From Haematobia irritans (taxonomy: Eukaryota > Arthropoda > Insecta > Diptera > Muscidae), in NCBI RefSeq assembly GCF_050003625.1, contig NC_134401.1:70832632-70896631 (forward strand): a stretch of 64,000 nucleotides of DNA, in the 5' to 3' direction. The translations under genes were made by a program, and so were the position numbers. Below the pieces are notes generated by a model. That model ran no database searches. It had not been told where the DNA came from and worked only from the letters and a program-made list of their open reading frames with translations. Shown one piece after another: positions 22,392 through 33,589 of this stretch. Positions within the stretch are counted from its first letter, which is position 1. The number at the start of each line of letters is the position of its first letter.

Positions 22392-23882
22392 AAGTTATAT
22401 TTATATAGCATAGTTTACGGCGCCCGCGAGCCGATGCAAACATAACATTATTTAACAGAAAGATACATTTGTTGGCCACGTGGAGCAGTGGTTAGCATGT
22501 CCGCCTTGCATGCCAGGGGTCCTGGGTTCAATCCCTGCTCCGACCGAACCCCAAATTTTTTGTCACATTTATTTTTACAGATATTCCAAAAATATAAACG
22601 AAGTGGACTGAGCTTTTTGATAAAATATTATTTTTATTGCAAAAATAACAATTTTGTAGCAAAAAATGTTTGTATAAAAGTTTTAAATTTTCGAAGAAAT
22701 TCTAAAAGTTTAACAAAAGAAGAACGTGAAGTCGAGTATAAACATAAAAAATTTACAATATACACATAACATTATTTAGGCGTTAACTATTTTTTACCAA
22801 TATTTAACACCATTTTAAATGCATTTAATATTTATCGTATTTAGAAATACTAATAAATACGAATTTTTATTGACGAATAATTTTGTACTTAATTTAATTG
22901 TTACCTTTAAGGCCGGTATTAAGTTGGCATTATCGCTCGAAAATTGCCATGTTCTCACGTTTACTTTTCTTTAACAATTCAATTTAAAGAAAATAAACTT
23001 TATTTTTGATCATTCCCCACCAAGTTATAATATAACTTGTCAAAAAAATTTAATGTTATTCTGCTTTTAGAGATTCGAGTTTTGCCGCTAAAATGAAAAA
23101 TAATTTTAGCGACAAAAGTCGAACTTAATGCCCGATTTTATTTTTGATAGTTTCCGTCAACTCCTCTTGGACTACATATTAATAAACTTTGTTTTTATAC
23201 ATTTTACTGTTTAATTTTTCACTGTTTCCCCCTTTTTTCATTTTACTGTCCCAACTATAAAAAGATAAAGCCCTTTCGTTATTTTTTGATGATCATTTTG
23301 TAATTTTTATATATTTTCCACTGTTTTTTTAGTTTAATTTACTTTGTCTGAATATTTTGACTTTCTCGTCGTACGTTCCGATTTATTTGACGAACTAAGA
23401 AATAAAATTGTGTCCATAATGTCAATATGATGAACAAAACACATGTCCACACATTCATAAAATGCTACTATCAAGGCAAAAACACATACTGGTTTTTAAC
23501 ATGTCTATTCTCTTAGTTTCGAATGTCTATTCTCTTTACTCCGAATACTCATTTCAATATTTAAATTAAATAATATTTTGACTTAAGCACTTATTAATAT
23601 GCCAAGCACATAGCCAAAACAAATGAACTCATAATACAGTTTTCCGAAACAATATACAAGCAGTTTCACAGAAATTGCTCTCTTTTGATTGTCTCGCTGT
23701 GTTATGTTGATATCTTTCGTCAACCCTCCCGATTTCCATCTCTATTTCTATAATCTCTCTTTCTCTCTGAATAAAATATCACAACATGTATATGTTTACT
23801 CGAAATTTGTAAATTTATATGTGTTTACATTCACACATATTATTTTTATGAAATATTCATGTTCCAAACATAATATATTCTA

Positions 23883-24422
23883 GTTGAAATTCCAAGAATT
23901 TTATGAAAATCTCGTAATAATTATTATTTTTAACTCTTTTTCAGTTCATACGACTACTTAAAATTAGTGAAAAATTTTACTTAAAGTGATGTACTCTGAT
24001 ATAGTTTTAAATTACAAAGATTTGATCAGTTTTTCGTACCGGTAATGAAATTTTTATTTTTATTTAAACATATTATACAAATTTTTCATACCATTCAGTT
24101 CAATTTTATACAAATTAATGGCTATTTTTCTTAAATGATAGTAAAAATGTTTTTAATGTTTTTCTATGGTGCTCAAAATTTCTACAAATTTTAAAGAAAT
24201 TTTCTGTGGTTTTTATTAACTTAACTGGATTAGCTTTATAATACCATTTTTATCTCAAGCGAGTTCATGTTTTATTACTGCATAGGAAATTTCTACCAAT
24301 TTTAAAAAATTTTTTGTTGTTAGTATAGAAAATTGCTTTGTTCTTAATACATTTTGCAACGAATGTAGTTCATTTTTCTTACTGTAAAGTACTCATTAGA
24401 ATAATATTAAAATAATTCGAAC
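23883..24422. other. Unassigned AT-rich DNA
   Basis: It shows repeated AATTTTTAC, TTCATTTTTCTTA and GGAAATTTCTAC words, possibly an old W-type element. No gene is seen. Confidence 0.4.
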
Positions 24423-24424
24423 TA

Positions 24425-24511
24425 CACCCTCAAAAAAAAAACAAATCGCGTCTGTAATATATACTCCCAAACATTCTGCTTCAAGCATATATTTTTTTAG
24501 CGTTGGTCCAA
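24425..24511 (+). mobile_element. X-family element, left-end fragment
   Basis: After TA it reads CACCCTCAAAAAAAAAACAA, then words of the X left end such as TACTCCCAAACATTC. It stops before the unknown open frame that follows. Confidence 0.55.
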
Positions 24512-24912
24512 ACAAAATGTTGCGATACACTATGGATCTACTTGTACCGAGAGTTCCAAGTCAAGCAAAAAGTTTTTGTTACAGTTTTTAAGCATAATAA
24601 ATCGTTTTAGAAACCTAGTTACGTCAATTATAAAGTTGAAGTTTTAGATAATGAAATATCTAAAATAATCAAGTCCCATATAAATCAATTTCAAGAACGA
24701 TATTCAGAAGAAAACTTGTCATTTCATAATAATGATTTAGTATTTGACTCCCAACTGCAAAATGTTTCAATAAACTATAATATGCATCCCAATATTAATC
24801 GATCCAATACTAATTTGGGCTCCATCGCGGATACAACCGCAATTTCAATATATAATGAGACATTAAATTCGAACGATAATGTGGTTACACTAGCCCAGAG
24901 TTTATTATAGTC
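24512..24912 (+). pseudogene. Unknown protein-coding remnant Z, left part (interrupted by LINE L2)
   Basis: One frame reads as Asn/Ser-rich protein from about 24565 to 24910 with a single stop near 24611 (residue text includes VLDNEISKIIKSHINQFQ and NDNVVTLAQSL). A plausible continuation in the same style lies beyond the LINE and hAT-like insertions, at 31090-31221, ending CPRRSARV and a stop. I do not recognise the family. It could be the ORF1 of another retroelement or a host-derived copy. Confidence 0.4.
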
Positions 24913-25014
24913 TATTCAACCGTCGAACGGAACGGACGTGTTTTTCAATAGCGGATAAACTCATCGTAATAGGTACCTACTAAGAATTTCAAGTGTGGTG
25001 GGATATTAAGCCAC

Positions 25015-26196
25015 CATGCAGCGAAATTCCAAGTCATCCACTGGGTTGCTAACTTCAGGGCCCAGTGGACGGGTATCGACTTATAAATCTGGGCAATGAC
25101 CAAGAATTAGGCCCAATTAGTCCACCTGTAGACGGCTCGACAGGTGGCGACACTCTGACAAGTCTAACTTTTTCTGAGGTAACGACATCAAAAGGAGGCA
25201 ATCCCTCACGAAAGAGATTCAAGGAAATGCTTTGTTTATCCTAAAGAAGTTAGGATCAGTCGACCCAAGCACGCTGTCGGCTAAACAAAGCGATTCCTTA
25301 AAATGGGCTCAAGGAATTCTTGAGACTGGAAAAAGGGAACGATCGCCGGATGAGCTGCCATCCTCCAAAAGGGATCAAAGATCGTTTGCCTCAGTTACTA
25401 AAGACAGCCTTGTGATGGCTATCATTAATAAAGGAGCATTAGACGGTATGGTTCCAAAGCAAAAATGGGGGGAAATTGAGAATGCTCTGTCTGTCGTCTA
25501 CTCACAGGTGCTGGAAAAGTTTCCCGCCCCAGATCCTCGACACCAAGAGGCTGGTTGGTATCAAGGACGATTTAAGCTAGTCGCATTTGCGGACCAGAGG
25601 TCTATAGATGTTTTAAAGCTGCTCTGATACTAATTGGTGAAGTTTGGGAAGGAGCTGCTCTAGAGTTAGTCGAGAAGAAAGACATACCGGCTAGACCTAG
25701 AGCACATGCGTGGATACCTGCAAAACCTTCTGACCCTGAATTTTATTTTAAATAGACTGAAACAGTGTAACCCAGATCTTCCAACAGCTGATTAGAAGGT
25801 TGGCCGTTTGGATGAAGTGGATGGACCAAGACGGCATGCAGTGTTTATATTGAACACTCAGTCTTTGCAACATCTAGCAAAGTCTCAGGGCCGTGTATGT
25901 TATGGCTTTCATTATATCCAAATGAAGGTGTATAAAAACGATCAGCTAAAGGAGTAAGCGGATCCTCTTGCGAAGTCGAGGGAGATACCAAAGTTGAAGA
26001 CATGGATAGATACCGTATGCGTGAGGAAGTTTCTACTGCCTCAGAACTCACCAAAGTTGAACCTATGGTTATTGCGAGAGTCACCGAGATCCCTGAAGAG
26101 GACATTCCTGATGACTCGATTGAAGCGGCTGATGTGACGGTTGTTGAAAATCTCGATGGTCCTACGGATCCTCCAGATAAATCTTCATCATTGTAA
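25015..26196 (+). pseudogene. LINE ORF1 (gag-like) of L2
   Basis: The clear part runs from ALFILKKLGSVDPSTL (25230) through SPDELPSSKRDQRSFASV to PARPRAHAWIPAK, and in another frame from 26002 to the TAA at 26194-26196 (ending DPPDKSSSL). Frameshifts lie before 25230 and near 25610. The intact family protein would be about 365 residues, judging by copy L5. It probably binds the element RNA, as LINE ORF1 proteins do. Confidence 0.6.
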
Positions 26197-29100
26197 GGCT
26201 GCATGCGCTGCCATAAAAGTTCTCGCGATGAAAGGGGACATGGACATAGTTCTTATTCAAGAACCATACGTTTATAGAAACAAAATAAGTGAATTAAGTA
26301 CTCCAGGGTTCAAACTATTGCAGTATACTGGTAATGATGTAAATCGAGCCTGTATAATTGCTAAAAACGAGCTTAGCTTGTTTCTGCTTCCTTCAATGTG
26401 CAATACAGACACTGTCGTTGCCAATTTAGAAATAGCCAAATGCAAATATTGGGTATCTTCGGTCTACATGGGACATGACAGGGAGATGCCTCCATGTGCC
26501 GTTAAGACCTTAGTTGAGGAGTCACTGAAAACAAAGACGAAACTAATTATGGGATGCGATGCGAATGCGCATCATAGTATATGGGGAAGTAGTGATACTA
26601 ATGCAAGAGGAGAGTCGCTAATGCGTACTAATCTGGTAGTCTGCAACAAGGGAGTTGCCCCAACCTTTGTCACTAAAAACAGGCAAGAGGTTTTGGACAT
26701 CACCTTGGCCTCGCAAGAAATGAATGAAATGATATCTGAGTGGCAGGTTTTAAGTGAACACAGCTTCTCAGATCATCGCTACATCAGTTTCAAAGTTGAT
26801 GTTCATACCACCAAGACCATATTTCCGCCAAATGTTAGGAAAGCTGACTGGAATAGGTATAGGGAATCGTTCAATATGATGATACTGGAAATAACAGAGA
26901 CAAATATGAGAAATGTGTAAGATATCGAACACGCAGTGGAGCGGATTACTAAGGCCTTCAACATTTCACTGAAAGCTGCATACCCTAGAGGGAAGCCAAG
27001 GGGGAAAAATCGATCACCATGTTGGTCTACGGAATTAAGTAATATGAGGAAATCCTGCAGGAAGCTCTTTAACAAGGCAAAGTCCACTAGAGCCCCTGAG
27101 GATTGGGACGCTTACAAGAAGAATCTGAGGGGATACAAGCGGGAACTGAGAAATGCTCAGCATAACTCTTGGAATGATTACTGCAACAGTATTGAGAATG
27201 CGTCCGAGGCTTCCAAACTGCGGAAGGTTTTAGCATCCACCAACTGCGCTCCAGGTCTCATCAAAACATCGGAGGGCAATTGGACAACGTCTAGAAATCA
27301 GACGGTAGAACCAGGTTCTGGCGGTGCCACAGTGGCTCAGCTGTCGTTTCCTATCGAGGAAATTGTATCGGAATCTAGAATAAGATGGGCGTTAAATAGC
27401 TTTGGACCATTCAAATCCCCCGGACCTGATGGAATTACTCCGGCGGAGTTACAAGCAGTGACTGACAAAATTATCCCCTGGTTGTCGGCGATATATAAAG
27501 GATCAACTTATCATATATCCCAGGAAAGTGGAGAGAAACAAAAGTCGTTTTCATACCTAAAGCGGGAAAAGCCTCTCACTCTAGGGCGGAGGATTTCCGA
27601 CCAATCAGCTTATCCTAATTCCTACTTACGACTCTGGAGAGGATGATAGATATTTATCTTAGAACTAGCATCGATTCAAGTTTGTTCTCGAAACGACAGC
27701 ATGCATACTCGAAGGGCAAGTCTACTGAGACCGCATTACATGAACTAGTCAGTTTTATTGAAAGCTCACTATCTGTCAAAGAATACACAATCGTGGCGTT
27801 TCTAGACATCGAAGGGGCGTTCAATAATGTCCATCAGAGCTCGATATTAAATGGACTGACAACTCTGAATGTTGATCCATGTATACTTAGGCTATTAGAC
27901 GAACTTCTAATGAAGAAACGTATTTCAGCCACACTAGGACAAGCAAACATACAAAGGTATGTGAACAGAGGCACTCCCCAAGGAGGAGTTCTATCACCTC
28001 TTCTTTGGAATGTTGCTATAAATAACCTTCTGGTTACCCTAGAAAAAGATGGGATAAAAGTGATGGCATACTCAGATGATGTGGCTCTAGCAGTCAGGGG
28101 AAATTTCCATCCACAATCAGAGATATTATTCAGAGGGTCCTCCGGATGACTGAGAAATGGGCGAAAGACAAAGACAGAACTAGTCATGTACTGCAAAGAT
28201 CGCAAAACTCCCACTGTTAGGCCCATTTCCTTAGGGGGTATTGAAATTCCCTTTGGTGAGTGTGCAAAATACCTTGGCGTTATTTTGGACAGGAAGCTGA
28301 ACTTTAAGCTTAATATTGAAGAAAGGGCGAGAAAAGCAACGGTAGCTTTGTACTCGTGCAAAAAGGCAATAGGAAAAATGTGGGGACTAAAACCAAAAAT
28401 TGTGCATTGGCTATACACGGCAGTGGTTAGACCTATAATGCTATATGGTGTTGTAGTCTGGTGGTCGGCACTTCACCAGCCAACAAGTTTAGACAGAGTT
28501 CAGAGTTCAGCGTTTGGCGTGTTTGTGTATCTCAGGTGCATTCAGCAAGACAGGAACAAATTCCCTTAATGTCATGCTGCATCTATTGCCTTTAGACATT
28601 TTAGCCAAGCAGTCAGCTACAACAACGGCTGTGCGGTTGCGCGAGCTATCGCTGTGGTCGGAAAAAAGTTACGGTCACAGTTCGGCCCTCAAAATAATGC
28701 CAGATGTGCCTAACGTAGTGGATTACACTTTGGCGAGTCCACTTTTCGACAAAAAGTTTGAGACAGTGAGGCGTGGTGCACCCAGATCCCGGGGAATAAA
28801 GAATATATAGATTTCTACACTGATGGCTCCAAATTGGATGGACAATTGGGTTTCGGAGTATATTCTAATGATCTGGAACTTCGAATAGCGAAAAGATTAC
28901 CTAATCACTGTAGTGTTTTTCAGGCTGAAATATTAGCAATAAAAGAGCTGGCGAATTGGCTGAGAAGTAATGTTTCAAAAAATGTGGGCATTAATATATA
29001 CTCAGACAGTCAACCTGCAATAAAATCCCTGGACTCTATGTTCCTCAACTCGAAAACTGCCATCGACTGTCGCAAATCTCTCAATGAGATGGCTGAGCAG

Positions 29101-29663
29101 TACAATAGTCACCTAATATGGGTGCCTGGCCATAGGAACATAACGGGGAACTGCGAAGCGGATGAGTTGGCAGTACAATAGTCACCTAATATGGGTGCCT
29201 GGCCATAGGAACATAACGGGGAACTGCGAAGCGGATGAGTTGGCAAGGCTAGGAACTTCCTTACATATTCCAGGGGAACTAGAATCTGTTGGTATGCCCC
29301 TGGCTACCTGCAAGCTCATACTGCGTGAGGCCCCATTTAAACTTAAACCGCACACTAGATATGCTAGTGTTCTCGGGACGTCAGATATCACTCCTGATAT
29401 CTGCTATAACGGGTCACTGCCTGATAGGTGATTTTGCAAAAACTATTGGCGCGAAGTATAATGACTATTGTATGAGCTGTCATGATGCGGAGGAAAAGGA
29501 ATCAATTAAACACCTCTTGTGTGAGTGTCCTGTATTTTGTGTAAACCGCACGCAACTGTTAGGAGCATATAGCTTCAGATTACTGGCGGATCTGGAAAAC
29601 GTTAACTTAAGCAGTCTGCTAATGTTTTTGGAACAATCTAATTGGTTCAACAAAGAAAAATAA
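26156..29663 (+). pseudogene. LINE ORF2 of L2: endonuclease, reverse transcriptase, RNase H (broken)
   Basis: The ATG at 26156 lies within the last 41 nt of ORF1 and opens MVLRILQINLHHC, the endonuclease N-terminus. LIQEPYV, GCDANAHHSIWG and SFSDHR follow. The RT has GTPQGGVLSPLLWN and, at the active site, YSDDVAL instead of YADDVAL. RNase H motifs are SDSQPAI, FQAEILAI and WVPGHRN. Breaks: stop near 26918, frameshifts near 27640, 28150, 28550 and 28780, and a 73-bp tandem duplication at 29097-29242. Confidence 0.85.
29097..29242 (+). repeat. 73-bp tandem duplication in LINE RNase H
   Basis: Two identical or near-identical 73-bp units start at 29097 and 29170 (GCAGTACAATAGTCACC). Each encodes HLIWVPGHRN and following residues. 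The extra unit shifts the frame. The same duplication is in unit B near 34872-35017, so it predates the large duplication. Confidence 0.9.
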
Positions 29664-29809
29664 TCAAGAAGGTTCAGCGGTTAAAACTAGAAGTGCCCAT
29701 ATGTAATAGGTACTTTTAGTTAATGTGGTATCACAATGGACTGAATAGTCTAAGTGAGCCTGAATCTTAATCTGGTTGCCACTTTAACCTAACCTAACCT
29801 AATTTAGAC

Positions 29810-31061
29810 CAGAGCTTCCCAAATGGTGGGGCGCCCCCCCTAGGGGGTCACCACGAGATTCTAGGGGGGGGGGGGCGCAGCGTCATTTTTGGTTGAGCAG
29901 GTTTTGTATCATTAAATTTGTTCACAGAAAAAAATTCCGTAGTTAAACTAACGCTAAATTTAACTTATTTTTATTGGAAAAAATCTATTTACATGTAGTT
30001 AAATTTTATTATTTTTATCCAAATTTTCTACAGCTAAATGAAATCTTACTTTTTTTTAGTATGTCTCAAATTTTCATGAATTAAACTTGAGTATAAAGTT
30101 CAATAACCGTAGACATAAGTTCAATATGAACTAAAACAAATTAACATTTTCGTACTATTCCCAAAAATAGTAAGAATGAACTACTACTCGTATATGGTTA
30201 AAATGGTCATGATTTAGCGCCAATGATTTTCTTCTTTAAAATTTAGTTCAATTTTCGTGCGTGGTAGTTCATTCTTCCTATAAAACAGTTCACTTTTTTC
30301 GGTATTAAAACAACACTAATTGTTAAGTTCAACAAAACATCAATAATAAAAACTACAAAAATGCGAAATGTTCATTTATAACCACAGTAAGAAAATAATA
30401 GAAGTTGCATGAAATTCTATAATTTGTTGTAGGTTTTCCATTATTAGTCGTTCACTTTATTTACAACGGCTAAATTTCTTGCTAAAATATCAGAACCAGT
30501 ACCGACTTTTGTATTCACACATTTTAAAAATTTTGAATCCATTTTCATCACTTTTAGACATAAAATCAAAATATCTGCCTTGCCTTCATGTTCAAACTGC
30601 CGTCATGTTGAAACAATTGCCAAATTTTCCACTAAAGCTGAGTACGATGTTCAGTTTTCAAGCTGAAAACCAGCTTATTTTCACGGTTACTTTTTTCAAT
30701 CAATTAATTTCGAAATATTAATTGGTTCGCAATCAATACATTGGATATTTTCCATCCATAATTTGAAGAGACTTGATAAAAATGTTATCATCTTCATATA
30801 TATTTTTGCACTTTTAATTTAGTGTTTTGGTGAAAAACACGAACATAGTACTCACCTGTGTTGATAAACTCTTTTATATTAATATACATAAACATTTTTA
30901 TTTTTAATTATTTAATTAGTTATTGTTAATCATATTTTCAGCTTTTGTTAATGTTTATTTCTGTTTGTTTGGGTAAACAAAATTTGTTTTAGGTTGTGGG
31001 GCGCAACGAAATTGATACATTTTTTAGGGGGGCGCGAATCAAATTGGGTTGGGAAGCTCTG
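29810..31061. mobile_element. hAT-like noncoding element H3 (unit A)
   Basis: The ends are CAGAGCTTCCCAAATGG and CAAATTGGGTTGGGAAGCTCTG-type inverses, each followed by a G/C-rich GGGGCGC block. Flanks ATTTAGAC and CACTAGAC share TAGAC and may be a mutated 8-bp duplication. No transposase frame is present in 1.25 kb. It landed directly after the L2 tail. Confidence 0.75.
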
Positions 31062-31687
31062 CACTAGACGATTAACCTTCTTCAATTCACTCCAATAATA
31101 TTAAATATTTTCAAGCAAGTCCTTGTACATTGGATAACAGCGTAGACTTTACAATAGGAAATAACAATTTGCAAGGAACACCGGTAATTCAAGATTGTCC
31201 TAGAAGGTCAGCCAGAGTGTGAAAATTTCCAAATTAGCTCAAGGACTATGTTCATTATTAACGAAGGAGGATGTTTCGGTACACTATGGATCTACTTGCC
31301 TATTATGCACTTAGCACGTTTGATTATAAATAGTAGGCTATTTCAGTTTCATTCTAGTAGGCTACGAAATATTCATTTTTTATGTATTCATTTTGAGTTA
31401 ATAAATTTTCTAGAATTGGCAGAATCGTTTTGATATAATATAACACATGGGAATAATGGTTCTGTTGATTAGGAACTGAATATTGTTTTTAAGGTTATTT
31501 GGGACGCTGAATCCAAATCTGCACTTGGTTTTTTCTATCAGCTCGACTTTTCGAGTTATACCGTTGTGTTCAAAATTAAGGCACTTCCGCTACATATATT
31601 GGAATATTACAATCGGTGCACAACTTTTGATTTTGTTCACGATTTAGTGAGTTGACATAAATTGCGATTCCCATACAAAAATAATAT
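31062..31687 (+). other. Z remnant, right part (unit A)
   Basis: The frame continuing Z runs about 31090-31221 (NNIKYFQASPCTLDNSVDF, ending RRSARV, stop). Downstream, TACACTATGGATCTACTTG at 31270 repeats a word found at 24519. The block 31455-31625 recurs around 42520-42551 and 50957-51030. Z is therefore a dispersed repeat of unknown type. Confidence 0.45.
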
Positions 31688-32705
31688 TGTTACGTTTTTA
31701 TATTGTGGCGTGTTTAATAACCCGTTAAAAAAACACAGTTCTTTTCAAATAACGACAATCTACAATTTATTTGCATAACTGATAGGTTTCACTTATTTGC
31801 TCTACGATCACTTTTGGCTTACGACTGACTTTACAGCTCCCTCCGCCAGGGGCTTATATACCGTGATTTGACGATTTCGAAAATTCTGGATAGTCTGGCT
31901 TACCATTGCCACCGTGGTGCAATGGTTAGCATGCCCGCCTTGCATACACAAGGTTGTGGGTTCGATTCCTGCTACGACCGAACACCAAAAAGTTTTTCAG
32001 CGGTGGATTATCCCACCTCAGTAATGCTGGTGACATTTCTGAGGGTTTCAAAGCTTCTCTAAGTGGTTTCACTGGAATGTGGAACGTCGTTCGGACTCGG
32101 CTATAAAAAGGAGGTCCCTTGTCATTGAGCTTAACATGGAATCGGGCAGCACTCAGTGATAAGAGAGAAGTTCACCACTGTGGTATCACAATGGACTGAA
32201 TAGTCTAAGTGAGCCTGATACATCGGGCTGCCACATAACCTAACCTAACCTAACCTACAACCATCTAGAACTATCTAGATACAATTTATCTAACAGCCAT
32301 ATTCAACTGGTTATCTTCATTGCCTACAACCATCTAGTGTCCGTCAGATGTCGCACATGAATAGCTGATTATGTTCATAGTCTTGCCTACAATTATGTAA
32401 TCATTTTGTCGTTTCTGTTCATAGTCTTGCCCCCAATTATCTAGAACAATCACTTTGTCGTTTCTGCCTATCTCGTAATTTAGCTGACAGAGGGTTGTGC
32501 TCATATTATTACAACAATAACAAAACAAAAGAGGTTACTACAATTACTTTGAAACTAAGAACACAAAAGATTTTTAGGAAAATACTAGAAAATAAAGAAA
32601 TGATTTTGAATGTGATGACGTAATTTGACCGTTACAATTTGAAATTTTAAATTAACGGAAACTAATTTGAATAAACTTAAATCTAGAAATATCAAATTCG
32701 TAACA
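31688..32705 (-). mobile_element. Gypsy-type LTR with SINE insert (unit A)
   Basis: It begins TGTTACG and ends CGTAACA and matches the 606-bp LTR at 41879-42484 once the SINE at 31908-32256 is removed. On the minus strand a TATATAAG box sits near 31853-31860. Only this LTR and the 3' part of pol are present in unit A. Confidence 0.9.
31908..32256 (+). mobile_element. tRNA-derived SINE, best-preserved copy
   Basis: It has a tRNA-like head with A box TGGTGCAATGGTTAGC and B box GGTTCGATTCC, then a unique body (31980-32165). The 3' ~70 bp reads TATCACAATGGACTGAATAG, TCTAAGTGAGCCTGA and so on, nearly identical to the 3' end of the LOA-like LINE, with tail (AACCT)4. A T5 run lies just after the head. 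It is noncoding. Mobilisation by the LINE is inferred from the shared tail. Confidence 0.92.
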
Positions 32706-32834
32706 CTGCCTTCCGCTTAAGCCTGTTCGTCCCGAACAGGCACAGAACCCGTTCCGTATGGAGCCAAACGTTCCAGGTGAACGACTTTCATCTTTAACCT
32801 TGGGCTGTCGTCCATTTGAATGCGGTATACAACA

Positions 32835-33589
32835 TCATTGATCTTCTTGATGACTTATATGGGACTTCCCACTGTGTTTGTAGTTTAGGGTTGCGGGTTG
32901 AATAGCGGGTTGTCCTTCTCTAAAGCCCTCAGTGTTCGCTGCACGATCATATCTCGCCTTCATCCTGTTGCTGACCATTTTTATTTTGTTTCGCACTGAT
33001 TCGTGAATTTTACCAAATGTGTTTGGTATGTCGTTACTGGTTTCTTCCATGGCGAGCTCATTGGGTGTATCGCCGAATATCAAATCTCCGGGCAACTTCA
33101 ATTCCGTTCCGAATAGGACCTTGGCCGGTGTTCGTGACGCAAAAACTTTGGTATATGCTCGTCCCAGTCTCGTTGGCCGTTATCCACCACCTTTCGAAGA
33201 TGTTCTTCCAGAGTGCGATTAAACCTTTCTACTATGCCATCAGACTGTGGATGCAATGGCGTAGTCCTTGTTTTCTTGATACCTAGGGAGTCACACATCT
33301 CTTGGAATATGGCCGTTTCAAACTTTCTTTCTTGGTCTGAGTGTATCTCGGACGGCACACCGTAGCGACATATCCAGTTCTTGTCGACTACGTCTACAAT
33401 CGTCTTCGCCTCTTGGTTTGGAATGACATAAACTTCTGGCCATTTGCTGAAGTAATCCACGACCACAAGGACATATCGGTTTCCAGAATCATTTACTGGG
33501 AAAGGCCCCGCAACGTCCATTGCTATTCTTTCAAATGGCGCTCCTGGCCTATACTCTTGCATAAGACCTGGCCTATACTCTTGCATAAG
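32835..33589 (-). pseudogene. Gypsy pol, integrase core and C-terminus (unit A)
   Basis: On the minus strand it reads the integrase catalytic core (MDVAGPFPVN, VVDYFSKWPEV, TTPLHPQSDGIVERFNRTLEEH) and then, after a frameshift and deletion near 33110, the C-terminal segment LPGDLIFGDTPNEL. The first residues are duplicated (MQEYRPGLMQEYRPG) because of the 23-bp repeat at the duplication junction. Nothing upstream of the core is present. Confidence 0.88.
33543..33589. repeat. 23-bp direct repeat at the duplication junction
   Basis: The 23 bases at 33543-33565 are repeated at 33567-33589, separated by one A. The second unit abuts LINE sequence (GGGCGTTCAATAATG) at 33590. Unit B has the 23 bases only once, at its corresponding place. 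Confidence 0.92.

Larger units (their letters stand above)
20782..23882 (+). mobile_element. X element X4, ends missing, split by a LINE
   Basis: X sequence runs 20782-20959 and 22392-23882 and aligns in order with X2, including both tRNA-like arms (20839-20911 minus; 22475-22545 plus, B box GGGTTCAATCCC). The extreme left end is absent, and the right end stops at AATATATTCT. The middle holds a 1.4-kb LINE with a 12-bp target duplication. Confidence 0.8.
24913..29801 (+). mobile_element. LOA-like non-LTR retrotransposon, copy L2 (5'-complete, inactive)
   Basis: It starts TATTCAACCGTCG exactly as the independent minus-strand copy does at 50956, so this is probably the true 5' end. It ends with the LINE/SINE shared 3' end and CCTAACCTAACCTAA. 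ORF1 and ORF2 overlap by about 41 nt. Multiple frameshifts inactivate it. Its 3' half is included in the tandem duplication at 27815. A target duplication is not evident. Confidence 0.85.
27815..33589. repeat. Segmental tandem duplication, unit A
   Basis: This ~5.78-kb unit matches unit B (33590-39586) at a constant offset of 5775 bp for its first half. I noticed only about a dozen or two single-base changes and one 4-bp indel. It contains the LINE L2 3' half, a hAT-like element, the Z right part, a gypsy LTR with its SINE, and the gypsy integrase end. It starts inside LINE ORF2 and ends inside gypsy pol. Confidence 0.93.

Noticed and set aside
22392..22479. N-terminal extension of the RT frame at 22003-22479
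   Set aside because: It is read-through of X-element sequence; the LINE ends at 22391.
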